A stretch of 7,140 nucleotides of DNA from Lentisphaerota bacterium (GTDB lineage: Bacteria; Verrucomicrobiota; Kiritimatiellia; JAAZAB01): assembly GCA_016199105.1 (NCBI GenBank), contig JACQHI010000315.1, forward strand, positions 1 to 7,140, in the 5' to 3' direction. Within the stretch, counting starts at the first letter, position 1. Each line of letters begins with the position of its first letter. Shown here in pieces: positions 1-5,949 of this stretch. Below the pieces are notes generated by a model. The model did not search any database. It saw nothing but the letters and a program-made list of their open reading frames with translations, and was not told the DNA's origin. A program made the translations under genes and the position numbers.

Positions 1-1401
1 CACCAGGATGGCGCCGGCCGCCCGGGCGGCTTCCATCAGCCGGCCGAGACACAAGTCCACCGTTTCCACCGCAATCTCGGTGGCCGGAGAAACCCCCGTG
101 TGCCCCACCATGTCGCCGTTGGGATAGTTCAGGCGGATGAACCGGTGCCGGTTCTCCCGGATCGCCTTCACGACGGCATCCGTGATCTCCGCGCCCTTCA
201 TCCAGGGCCGCTGCTCGAACGGAACGATGTCCGACGGGATTTCGACATACTCCTCCAGCGAATCGTCGAATTTGCCCGAGCGGTTGCCATTGAAGAAATA
301 CGTGACATGCCCGAACTTCTGCGTTTCGCTGATGGCCAATTGACACACCCCCGCCCGGGTCAGGAACCCGCCCATTGTCCGGTTGATGGCCGGCGGAACC
401 ACCAGAAAATTTTTCGGGAGTTTGAGATCGCCGTCATACTGCATCATGCCGGCGTATTTCACGTCCGGCCGCGGCCCGCGATCGAATTCGCGCAACGTCT
501 CCTCCTCGAACGCCCGGCTGATCTCGATGGCGCGGTCGCCCCGGAAATTGAAAACAATCACGCTGTCATGGTCGCGAATCGGCCCCACGGGCTTTCCGTT
601 CTCCACGATCACGAACGGCGGCAGGTCCTGGTCGATCACGCCGGGATTCGCCTTGCGATGCGCCTCGATGGCCTCCCGCGCGGAGCCGAAGGGCGCTCCG
701 TCGCCGCGCACATGGACAGCCCACCCCTTCCTGACCATGTCCCAGTTGGCGTTATAGCGATCCATGGTGATGACCATCCGTCCGCCGCCGGAGGCGATGC
801 GGACATCCACCGTCCGATCGGCGTTCAACTCCGCCAGGAATTTCTCGAACGGCTCCACGTAATCCAGCGCCGAGGTCTCCCCGACGTCGCGTCCGTCCAG
901 CAGGATATGGACGCGTGCGGTGCGGACCCCCTCCCGTTTCGCCTGGACCAGCATGGCCCGGAGGTGATCGAGATGGCTGTGCACGTTGCCGTCGGAAAAC
1001 AGGCCGATGAAGTGCAGCGCGCTCTTGTGCCGGAGGCAGTTGCCGGTGAGCTCGCGCCAGACGCGGCCCTGGAACAGATCGCCGGAGGCGATGGCGGCGT
1101 TCACCAGCTTGGCGCCCTGATCGAACACGCGGCCGCACCCGATGGCGTTATGGCCGACCTCGCTGTTGCCCATGTCGGCGTCGCTGGGCAGACCGACGGC
1201 CGTGCCGTGCGCCTTCAATTCTCCGGCCACGGCATGGGTTTTCAACCAGTCCATGTTCGGCTTCAGGGCAGACCGGACCGCATCGCCCTCGGGGTAGTTA
1301 CCGAGCCCGACGCCGTCCATGATGACGAGCACGACGGGTCCGCGGGGGCCCGGATAGTTCGATCGTTTCAAGGCTTCCATACGGTGTCCGCTACGACTCA
1401 T
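1..1401 (-). CDS. gpmI: 2,3-bisphosphoglycerate-independent phosphoglycerate mutase, C-terminus missing
   Basis: Cytosolic glycolytic enzyme that interconverts 3-phosphoglycerate and 2-phosphoglycerate using two metal ions and a phosphoserine intermediate. Counting from the ATG at 1380, I see the first metal ligand in VIMDGVG (D22), the nucleophilic serine in DMGNSEVGH (S73), FSDGNVHSH (H134), LLDGRD (163-164), FNFRGDR (R280, R283), QKFGHVTYFFNG (K355) and NGDMVGHTG (D423, H427). The reading frame is open through base 1. The window ends right after GAILV, where the family continues into the TADHGN metal motif, so roughly 80-100 residues of a 510-550 residue protein lie outside. Two in-frame ATGs could start it, at 1401 (MSRSGHRMEAL) and at 1380 (MEALKRS). 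Neither has a strong Shine-Dalgarno. The longer version is given here, and 1380 is equally plausible. The family call is secure; the start is not. Confidence 0.95.
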   Translation of the reverse strand, partial: MSRSGHRMEALKRSNYPGPRGPVVLVIMDGVGLGNYPEGDAVRSALKPNMDWLKTHAVAGELKAHGTAVGLPSDADMGNSEVGHNAIGCGRVFDQGAKLVNAAIASGDLFQGRVWRELTGNCLRHKSALHFIGLFSDGNVHSHLDHLRAMLVQAKREGVRTARVHILLDGRDVGETSALDYVEPFEKFLAELNADRTVDVRIASGGGRMVITMDRYNANWDMVRKGWAVHVRGDGAPFGSAREAIEAHRKANPGVIDQDLPPFVIVENGKPVGPIRDHDSVIVFNFRGDRAIEISRAFEEETLREFDRGPRPDVKYAGMMQYDGDLKLPKNFLVVPPAINRTMGGFLTRAGVCQLAISETQKFGHVTYFFNGNRSGKFDDSLEEYVEIPSDIVPFEQRPWMKGAEITDAVVKAIRENRHRFIRLNYPNGDMVGHTGVSPATEIAVETVDLCLGRLMEAARAAGAILV

Positions 1402-1415
1402 GTGGTTTTGGGCAG

Positions 1416-1443
1416 GGTTCACGGTTCAACGGTTCACAGTTCC
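1416..1443. repeat. Short GGTTCA-type direct repeats
   Basis: GGTTCA occurs at 1416-1421, 1423-1428 and 1431-1436, followed by the degenerate AGTTCC at 1438-1443. The period is 7-8 bases. The array lies just upstream of the gpmI start. It may be a small tandem repeat or part of a dispersed element; no function can be assigned. Confidence 0.5.
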
Positions 1444-1624
1444 AAGGCGTCACAGTATCGCGTGGGGGGCGTTTCCGCAAGCCCGGGATGCACAAAGAAA
1501 GAGGGACGTTCCGATGGCACACCGCCAGGGAATCGATAGGGTTACCACGAAAACAGCGAGATGTAGCGTGCGCCGTCACTGGCGCAAATCCGTTATCGAA
1601 CAGAAGCAGGATTTCTATTGTAGG

Positions 1625-1659
1625 GCGGTCATGTCGTTTCGACTGACCACCGCGTTTTT
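1625..1659 (+). terminator. Terminator-like hairpin with T-run, no upstream plus-strand gene
   Basis: GGTCA (1627-1631) and GTCG (1633-1636) pair with CGAC (1640-1643) and TGACC (1644-1648) around a TTT loop with one bulged T. Alternatively GCGGT (1625-1629) pairs with ACCGC (1649-1653), placing the stem directly before the T5 run at 1655-1659. The shape fits a Rho-independent terminator read on the plus strand, but no plus-strand gene is visible upstream in this window. It could shield the following operon from antisense or read-through transcription, end an unrecognised small RNA, or be chance. Confidence 0.35.
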
Positions 1660-1729
1660 CCGATCGTGGCGCGTTACAAAAATATTTCTTCTTGCATCTT
1701 GAGGGAATGCGGCCTAGTTTACCAAAACA

Positions 1730-1768
1730 GTTGGTTATATAACCATTCGCAGTGGTGATATAGCCAAC
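1730..1768 (+). promoter_or_regulatory. Paired palindromic operator upstream of the winged-helix gene
   Basis: The first site contains the perfect 14-bp palindrome TGGTTATATAACCA (1732-1745). The second, at 1753-1768, is a near copy. Read on the opposite strand it matches the first at 14 of 16 positions, giving the consensus GTTGGYTATATMACCA. The arms are separated by 7 bases, and their palindromic cores lie 21 bp centre to centre, about two helical turns. The element ends 18 bases before the Shine-Dalgarno AAGGAG of the regulator gene, in AT-rich DNA where the promoter is expected. That is the layout of a cooperative autoregulatory operator. No clean -35/-10 pair could be fixed, although the TATAT cores could overlap the -10 element. 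Confidence 0.65.
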
Positions 1769-1798
1769 GATTATGGTTCTTAAAAGAAGGAGTTTGCC

Positions 1799-2128
1799 AT
1801 GCTGGAACCGCTTCTGGGGTCAGTCAATGCTGAACGCGTACTGCTCTTTATTCTCACACGCGAAGAGGGCTACGCAAGCGAGATCGCCAAATTCTTCGAC
1901 ACAGACCTGTATGGAATCCAGAGACAACTGGATAAACTGGAGACGGGTGGACTTCTGGCCAGCCGTACAGCGGGTAGAACACGACTCTACCGCTTTAGCC
2001 CGAGATATTCCTTCCTGAAGGAACTGAAGAGCCTGCTGAGCAAGGCGTTCTCCTTCTATCCGCCGGCTGAGCAGGAACGACTCGTGACAGTCCGTCGCCG
2101 CCCCCGGCGCAGGGGCAAGCCGTTGTGA
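1799..2128 (+). CDS. Winged-helix DNA-binding protein, probable autoregulator of the operon
   Basis: A 109-residue protein predicted to bind DNA in the cytoplasm. Residues 9-56 (AERVLLFIL...EIAKFF...QRQLDKLE) have the helical pattern of a winged helix-turn-helix. GLLASRTAGRTRLYRFSP (51-68) reads as the wing, with its typical glycine-arginine turn and aromatic strand. The C-terminus is an arginine-rich tail, RRRPRRRGKPL. The ATG at 1799 is chosen because AAGGAG at 1787-1792 precedes it by six bases; upstream starts lack this. The stop overlaps the next gene's GTG start by four bases (GTGA), so the two are probably translationally coupled. A wHTH protein beside a nucleotidyltransferase-fold protein recalls the AbiEi/AbiEii arrangement, in which the wHTH protein is antitoxin and autorepressor. 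The protein is much shorter than AbiEi, so only the layout is comparable. Confidence 0.85.
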   Translation: MLEPLLGSVNAERVLLFILTREEGYASEIAKFFDTDLYGIQRQLDKLETGGLLASRTAGRTRLYRFSPRYSFLKELKSLLSKAFSFYPPAEQERLVTVRRRPRRRGKPL

Positions 2129-2757
2129 AATCCGTTGCGGCCATGACACGACTGGAACTCGCCGGCTATATTTCCGCCGAATTTCAGAAGCACAACATCA
2201 ACGTTGTTCTCTCCGGCGGCTCCTGTGTTTCAATCTACAGCCGGGAACAATACGTCTCCATGGATCTCGACTTCGTCAACGCGGCTTTCACGAAACGGGA
2301 TCGTATCAGGAAGGTGATGGAGTCGCTGGGATTCCACGAGGAAAATCGTCATTTCCGACATCCCGACACCGATCTGTTCGTCGAGTTCCCTCCCGGACCT
2401 CTTGGAGTCGGCCAGGAACCGGTGAAACAGATCAATGAGATTGAAACAGGAACAGGTTTGCTCAGGATTATTTCTCCCACCGACTGCGTCAAGGACCGGC
2501 TGACCTGGTATTACCACGATCACGATATCGAATGCCTGCGGCAGGCGATTCTTGTCGCTCAGGCAAACGATGTTGATCTTGAAGAGATTCAGCGATGGTC
2601 AGGCGTTGAAGGCAAGAACCGTGAATTCGAAGGCATCAGACAGCAATTAAAAAAAGCGGGGCATAATCGGGGGCCGTCTGCGGCCAAGCTTGCGGTCGCC
2701 TTTGCGGACTCCGGCCCACGCGCCATTGGATTTCGAAAAATGAAGACTCCGCCATGA
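2125..2757 (+). CDS. AbiEii-like nucleotidyltransferase-fold protein
   Basis: A 210-residue soluble protein. The N-terminal half shows the Pol-beta-type nucleotidyltransferase signature: VLSGGSCVSIYS (28-39), then SMDLDF with the DxD pair D47/D49, and a candidate third acidic residue in LFVEFP (E87). SPTDCVKDRL (117-126) matches the lysine-aspartate motif placed similarly in AbiEii-type proteins. These features imply transfer of a nucleotide to an RNA or protein target, but the substrate cannot be read from the sequence. The GTG at 2125 overlaps the upstream stop by four bases, with AGGGG at 2111-2115 as a possible ribosome site. The ATG at 2143 (MTRLELAGY) is a reasonable alternative that gives a more usual N-terminus. 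The last 30 residues after KKAGHNRG look like a poorly conserved tail. The stop overlaps the next gene by ATGA. It may be the effector of a toxin-antitoxin-like module, which is inference. Confidence 0.75.
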   Translation: MKSVAAMTRLELAGYISAEFQKHNINVVLSGGSCVSIYSREQYVSMDLDFVNAAFTKRDRIRKVMESLGFHEENRHFRHPDTDLFVEFPPGPLGVGQEPVKQINEIETGTGLLRIISPTDCVKDRLTWYYHDHDIECLRQAILVAQANDVDLEEIQRWSGVEGKNREFEGIRQQLKKAGHNRGPSAAKLAVAFADSGPRAIGFRKMKTPP

Positions 2758-3362
2758 ATATACGAGATCGAATCCTCAAACGGTGCCTTGTCGCACTCAC
2801 AAAACGCGAGTATGCGGGCGTGAGGATCTGTGACGCCAATGTCAACGATTCTGATGATGAAGCCTTCTGCCGTCATGTTGCACAAGCCCTGGAACTGATT
2901 CAGGGCGCCGACCCGAGGCGATTTCGTCTCGTCACGAAGGAATTGCGCTTCATCGTAAATCAGGAGCTGTGGGGTTCCTGCGGACGCTATTTACGTGGCA
3001 TCCATGCCTGCTCAGTTGATTACGGAAGGTACGATTTTGCCCGAGACGAGCAATGGTATTTGGCAGAACTCGCCCGGTTGATCATTCATGATGCCACTCA
3101 TGGCTATCTCCACTCGAGAGGTATCCCCTCTTCGAAGGCAAACAGGCTGAGGGTCGAGCACGTCTGTCTGGTCGAGGAAAACAGGTTTTCCCAACGCCTC
3201 GGAGGTCGCTTTGCCGCAAATCTGGAGGAGTTTCATCCCGAGTGGGTCGAGGCACACTACAGGACACCCTGGTGGACAAGGCTGTTTCGCCTATTGAAGC
3301 GGATAAGAGAAGAACACAAAAAGGCCCAATCGAGTCGCCGGAACCGAGAAGCTGTGAAATAA
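2754..3362 (+). CDS. Uncharacterised zincin-like protein with HDATH motif
   Basis: A 202-residue protein that I cannot assign to a named family. The centre, WYLAELARLIIHDATHGYL, holds H112-D113-A-T-H116, which resembles a zincin HExxH helix with Asp in place of the usual catalytic Glu. About 19 residues later RVEHVCLVEENRF offers E135, E141 and E142 as a downstream acidic ligand. This spacing suits a metalloprotease-like fold in which a third ligand follows on a second helix. There is no signal peptide or membrane segment, and the C-terminus is strongly basic and probably disordered. The ATG overlaps the preceding stop by four bases, so it belongs to the same operon. Possible roles include an accessory protease or a second effector of the module. 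The conserved-looking motif is directly visible; metal binding and activity are inference, and the Asp substitution could reduce catalysis. Confidence 0.7.
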   Translation: MNIRDRILKRCLVALTKREYAGVRICDANVNDSDDEAFCRHVAQALELIQGADPRRFRLVTKELRFIVNQELWGSCGRYLRGIHACSVDYGRYDFARDEQWYLAELARLIIHDATHGYLHSRGIPSSKANRLRVEHVCLVEENRFSQRLGGRFAANLEEFHPEWVEAHYRTPWWTRLFRLLKRIREEHKKAQSSRRNREAVK

Positions 3363-3471
3363 AAAGCCTTTGTTTTGGCGTGCGCCACGTTGTGGCAACG
3401 CCACGTGGGAGGGTCACGCTCCGCGTGACCGTGTCTGTGCAATTCATTATGATTCGCGGGCCGGGCGCGAA
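3363..3471. other. Palindrome-rich spacer between convergent genes
   Basis: Short non-coding stretch between the stop of the HDATH gene and the stop of the minus-strand zincin gene. Nearly half of it is occupied by two hairpins at 3376-3430. No run of T on either strand would make a classical intrinsic terminator, although the position between convergent genes fits bidirectional termination. Confidence 0.6.
3376..3430. repeat. Two adjacent hairpins, REP-like element
   Basis: The first hairpin nests GCCAC-GTT-GTGGC (3384-3396) inside TGGCGT (3376-3381) pairing with ACGCCA (3398-3403). The second is a perfect 8-bp stem, GGTCACGC (3412-3419) with GCGTGACC (3423-3430), around a 3-base loop. Two GC-rich palindromes in a row in a convergent intergenic gap are typical of dispersed REP/BIME-like repeats. 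Copy number elsewhere in the genome cannot be seen from here. Confidence 0.55.
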
Positions 3472-3837
3472 TCATTCCAAATCCCGTTCGATCAGACCGT
3501 CCTCTTCGAGCCCGAGGTAATGGCCGAGTTCATGCAGGAGCGTGGTGCGGATTTCCTCGCGGAACTCGGCTTCATCGCCCTCCGCCGCGTCGCGGATGTT
3601 GTCCAGGAACAGCACGATGCGGCGGGGCGTCTCCCCCTCCTCCTCCCTGAGATTGGCGCCCTCGAAAAGCCCCAGCGTATCGGGTTCGATGCCCTCGGCC
3701 CTGAGCGCGCGCCCGGGTTTTTTCTCGAACACGACGGGAATCCCCTCGAAAGTCCGGCGGACCGGCTCCGGCAGGGCGCGCCGGAGCGCCCGCACCTCGT
3801 CGGACGCCACGGCCGCCATCTGTTCCCAGGAGTTCAT
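3472..3837 (-). CDS. Minimal zincin metallopeptidase family protein (PF06262-like)
   Basis: A 121-residue acidic, soluble protein with no signal peptide. The C-terminal motif LLHELGHYLGLEED contains H102, E103 and H106 of a canonical HExxH zinc site, followed by G109 and acidic residues 111-113 that can supply the third ligand. The remainder (PVVFEKKPG, LGLFEGANL, RRIVLFLDNI, FREEIRTTLLHE) matches the compact zincin_1 (formerly DUF1025) family, usually about 110-140 residues, so it looks complete. Substrates of this family are largely unknown. The start codon at 3835-3837 has no good Shine-Dalgarno. The gene follows the HDOD protein gene on the same strand after about 70 bases that contain a perfect 20-bp inverted repeat, so co-transcription with attenuation or processing is possible. 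Unlike the HDATH protein in the neighbouring operon, its catalytic Glu is intact. Confidence 0.9.
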   Translation of the reverse strand: MNSWEQMAAVASDEVRALRRALPEPVRRTFEGIPVVFEKKPGRALRAEGIEPDTLGLFEGANLREEEGETPRRIVLFLDNIRDAAEGDEAEFREEIRTTLLHELGHYLGLEEDGLIERDLE

Positions 3838-3866
3838 TCACGAATGGCAACTGCTAACGCACAGCT

Positions 3867-3909
3867 ATAACTGCTCAGGCATCCCGCCCCGGGATGCCTG
3901 AGCAGTTAT
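3867..3909 (-). terminator. Perfect 20-bp inverted repeat after the REC-HDOD gene
   Basis: Left arm 3867-3886, loop CCC 3887-3889, right arm 3890-3909, with every base paired. On the minus strand the stem begins at the last base of the HDOD gene's TGA and ends about 30 bases before the zincin start. No T-run follows it, so it is not a textbook Rho-independent terminator. It could still terminate, attenuate or stabilise the upstream message, or be a palindromic repeat insertion. The existence of the stem is certain; its role is inferred. Confidence 0.7.
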
Positions 3910-5675
3910 CACGGATGAATATCCCTGACGTGCTGCAAGAGATCCATGTAATCGAGATTGCCGGCCAGCATAACGGCCGCTTTCGGGATGAAGGACGGCT
4001 TTTCGGCCGTTCTTTCCGTCAGGGCGATATGCCGGACCGCCGGCGAAAACCAGCGGGGATCCAGCCCTTCGGCGGACGGAGTGCCCTGGCGGAAATCGTA
4101 AATAACCGCCGCCGGCATGCCTTCGAGTTTGGCTTGATCGCGGACATGGAACACCTGGAAGCCCATGTGCAACAGAAACAATTCCAGGAGGCGGTCCGGC
4201 TCCCCCTCCTCCAGAAGGCCCACCCACTGCTGGGTCATCGGCGCCGGACGGATAAGTCCCGTTCGATCCGGAGGGATGTTCAACCACGCCGTGAATTCCT
4301 CGACCTTGCCGATCGCATTCCGGACAAACTCCCGGGCCTCCGACAACGGCAGGCCGAAACGGTCCCAAGCGCCTCCGCCCATGGGCATGGCATACCCATC
4401 GCCGGAATCGCCGATCAACAGCGCCTTGGCGATCTGATCGGCGGCCTGGACGAAACCGGCCATCTGCTCCTCCTGCGTCGGCTCCGGCTTCGACAGCAGC
4501 TCGCGATCGTGATGATGCGCGATCGCCTCGCAGATCGGGGGCGGCAGTTTCCACCGGCAAAACACGTGATAGCCGATCTGTTCATGGGACAGCCCCAGGC
4601 TCTGCAATTCCATGTCGCGCAGGGGCACGCGCGCCTCCTGGGCCATGCGGATGACATTCATGTATTGTTCGTGCAGGTGATCGTCGCAGATCAATTTGCC
4701 GAAATCGTGCAACACCCCGGCCAGAAAGTCGTCCTCCGCGTTGCGGATCCGGGCCCGCCTGGCCAGCTCCTCCGCGATAACACCCACGGCCAGGCCATGA
4801 ATCCAGGCGCCCAGCCGGTTGAACACAAAGGATTTTTCCCTGCCTTCGGTCAGCTTGTACGTGGACATCAGCATGACCATGGACCGGACGGTGCGATGCC
4901 CCATGCGCACCACGGCATCCCGGACGGAGGTAATGGGCGCGTTGGCGCCGTACATGACGGAACTCGCCCGTTTCAACAGCATGGCGCTGATGGCCGGATC
5001 GAGCTTGGCCGCCTTGGCGATTTCCTCGGCGTTGGAGGTCTGGAGATTGCACAACTGCATGATGCGGCTGGTGGTTTGCGGCAGACTCTGCACTTCCTTG
5101 GTCTGCTCCATCAAATAGTTCAAGCGCTGGGCGATCGACAAATGGCTGAACTCGTTGACCGCCGGTTTGAACTCGACGGCCCGCTTGAACGTCTCCTTGG
5201 CCTGGGCCAGCGCCTGGACGATTTTCGGCGCGACGGTCTCCTGGGCCAGCGGCCGGATCAGGATGTTGCCCACGCCCATCCGGGCGGCCATGATAATGTC
5301 GTTTTGAACCGTGAACTGCCCTTGCAGCACCAGGGCCACGTTCTGCTGGCGAATCTGCTTGCTCAGGGAAAAGAGTTCGACGTCCTTCATGTCCTTGTCC
5401 AGAAACAGGACGAACGGCTTGACCTCGCGAATGCGATTGATGAGCCCCTTGACCTGACCCCAGAGATGCACCTCGCAGCCTTCGTTCGCGGCAATGGTCC
5501 GGATGAGCTCCGCGTCCTCGGGATTGGCGTCGGCGACAAGGACGATGGGGTGCGAAACATCCAGGACGGGCTTTTCGGGCTGAACCGGTTTCCGGCTGGA
5601 CAACCGGCCCGAAACGTTGAACGACACCCGACTGGTCGGGCGGCGAAGATCGCGCTGATTAGACCCAAAATTCAT
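3909..5675 (-). CDS. REC-HDOD-REC-like signalling protein
   Basis: A 588-residue cytoplasmic protein with no membrane segments. After a basic, probably flexible N-terminus (1-40) comes a receiver-like domain (about 42-155: IVLVADANPED, VLFLDKDM with candidate phospho-acceptor D93). The HDOD domain spans about 190-390 (SLPQTTSRIMQL, ISAMLLKRASS, AVVRMGHRTVRS, WIHGLAVGVIAEELA, GVLHDFGKL with H323-D324, HEQIGYHVFCRWKLP, AIAHHHD). A linker follows, then a degenerate receiver-like C-terminus (about 490-588, D527 in AVIYDF). In the first receiver the usual Thr/Ser is replaced by Gln (VLQGQ) and the conserved Lys by Arg (LIRPL), so phosphorylation may be altered or absent. HDOD proteins generally act in signalling and cell regulation without a defined reaction; this one keeps the HD pair that many lose. 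The ATG at 5675 has GGTG six bases upstream. The HDOD call is strong; the C-terminal receiver is tentative. Confidence 0.9.
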   Translation of the reverse strand: MNFGSNQRDLRRPTSRVSFNVSGRLSSRKPVQPEKPVLDVSHPIVLVADANPEDAELIRTIAANEGCEVHLWGQVKGLINRIREVKPFVLFLDKDMKDVELFSLSKQIRQQNVALVLQGQFTVQNDIIMAARMGVGNILIRPLAQETVAPKIVQALAQAKETFKRAVEFKPAVNEFSHLSIAQRLNYLMEQTKEVQSLPQTTSRIMQLCNLQTSNAEEIAKAAKLDPAISAMLLKRASSVMYGANAPITSVRDAVVRMGHRTVRSMVMLMSTYKLTEGREKSFVFNRLGAWIHGLAVGVIAEELARRARIRNAEDDFLAGVLHDFGKLICDDHLHEQYMNVIRMAQEARVPLRDMELQSLGLSHEQIGYHVFCRWKLPPPICEAIAHHHDRELLSKPEPTQEEQMAGFVQAADQIAKALLIGDSGDGYAMPMGGGAWDRFGLPLSEAREFVRNAIGKVEEFTAWLNIPPDRTGLIRPAPMTQQWVGLLEEGEPDRLLELFLLHMGFQVFHVRDQAKLEGMPAAVIYDFRQGTPSAEGLDPRWFSPAVRHIALTERTAEKPSFIPKAAVMLAGNLDYMDLLQHVRDIHP

Positions 5676-5755
5676 GCTATCACCATTGCCAAGCCCGCGC
5701 CGACCGCGCGCCCAGCATGGATTTCCCCTTGAAACGCCGGCAAACGACTTATAGC

Positions 5756-5783
5756 ATTAGATAGAATCGGCAATAATAGTCAA
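5756..5783 (-). promoter_or_regulatory. Candidate sigma70-type promoter for the REC-HDOD gene
   Basis: On the minus strand TTGACT (5778-5783) and TCTAAT (5756-5761) are separated by 16 bp, each matching consensus at five of six positions. They lie about 80 bp upstream of the start at 5675 in a locally AT-rich stretch. A second -35-like TTGACA sits at 5794-5799 with TATTAT 15 bp further on (5773-5778), so two overlapping promoters are possible. Confidence 0.5.
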
Positions 5784-5820
5784 GTTCTATCAGTGTCAAA
5801 ATTTTAGCGGCTTCGGCAAC

Positions 5821-5848
5821 TTGACTTCGCTCCTCTTGAAATGATACG
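5821..5848 (+). promoter_or_regulatory. Weak candidate promoter for the MetE-like gene
   Basis: TTGACT (5821-5826) is followed after 16 bp by GATACG (5843-5848), a poor -10 match. It lies about 100 bp before the start at 5950. The only support is position in the divergent intergenic region and a good -35. I saw no recognisable SAM or cobalamin riboswitch between here and the start codon. Confidence 0.25.
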
Positions 5849-5949
5849 CTTCCCATTCATCCGTCAGCCGACGGACGGGGACGCACCCGATTCGCCAGGT
5901 GACGGGGAGCTTATCGGACACTCGGCATTCGGGACAGTATGGACGAATC

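Larger units (their letters stand above)
1402..1729. other. Intergenic region without a convincing gene
   Basis: About 330 bases between the gpmI start and the operator region of the next operon. Open frames crossing it have no family-like sequence and no Shine-Dalgarno. It contains a run of GGTTCA-type repeats near 1416-1443, a small stem TGCGCC/GGCGCA at 1569-1586 and a terminator-like hairpin at 1625-1659. It becomes AT-rich after about 1670. The gpmI promoter must lie in or near its left part, but I could not find a persuasive -35/-10 pair. Confidence 0.6.

Noticed and set aside
100..1539. Long plus-strand open frame of 479 codons
   Set aside because: It is antisense to gpmI, whose catalytic motifs are clear. 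The translated text is rich in Arg, His and Pro without domain character, as expected from a GC-rich shadow frame.
1400..1702. Plus-strand open frame in the intergenic region
   Set aside because: It lacks a ribosome site, contains no recognisable motif, and crosses the GGTTCA repeats and the terminator-like hairpin.
1773..1798. Upstream start for a different-frame ORF before the winged-helix gene
   Set aside because: The Shine-Dalgarno AAGGAG at 1787-1792 is correctly placed for the ATG at 1799, and only that frame encodes a winged-helix sequence.
3376..3430. CRISPR-like or attachment-site repeat
   Set aside because: There is no repeat-spacer periodicity and no integrase gene; the structure is simply two adjacent palindromes.
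3370..3870. Plus-strand open frame of 166 codons
   Set aside because: It is antisense to the HELGH zincin gene and runs through the palindromic spacer; no family resemblance.
3894..5732. Plus-strand open frame of 612 codons
   Set aside because: It mirrors the REC-HDOD gene on the opposite strand. It has no recognisable motifs, and its His/Gln/Gly-rich composition comes from antisense of a GC-rich gene.
5899..5949. GTG-initiated 17-codon N-terminal extension of the MetE-like protein
   Set aside because: The added residues do not resemble the family, which begins near the IGS motif, and no ribosome site precedes the GTG.
5840..5949. Possible SAM or cobalamin riboswitch ahead of the MetE-like gene
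   Set aside because: Only a short CCGTC/GACGG stem is visible; none of the conserved riboswitch core sequences was recognised.
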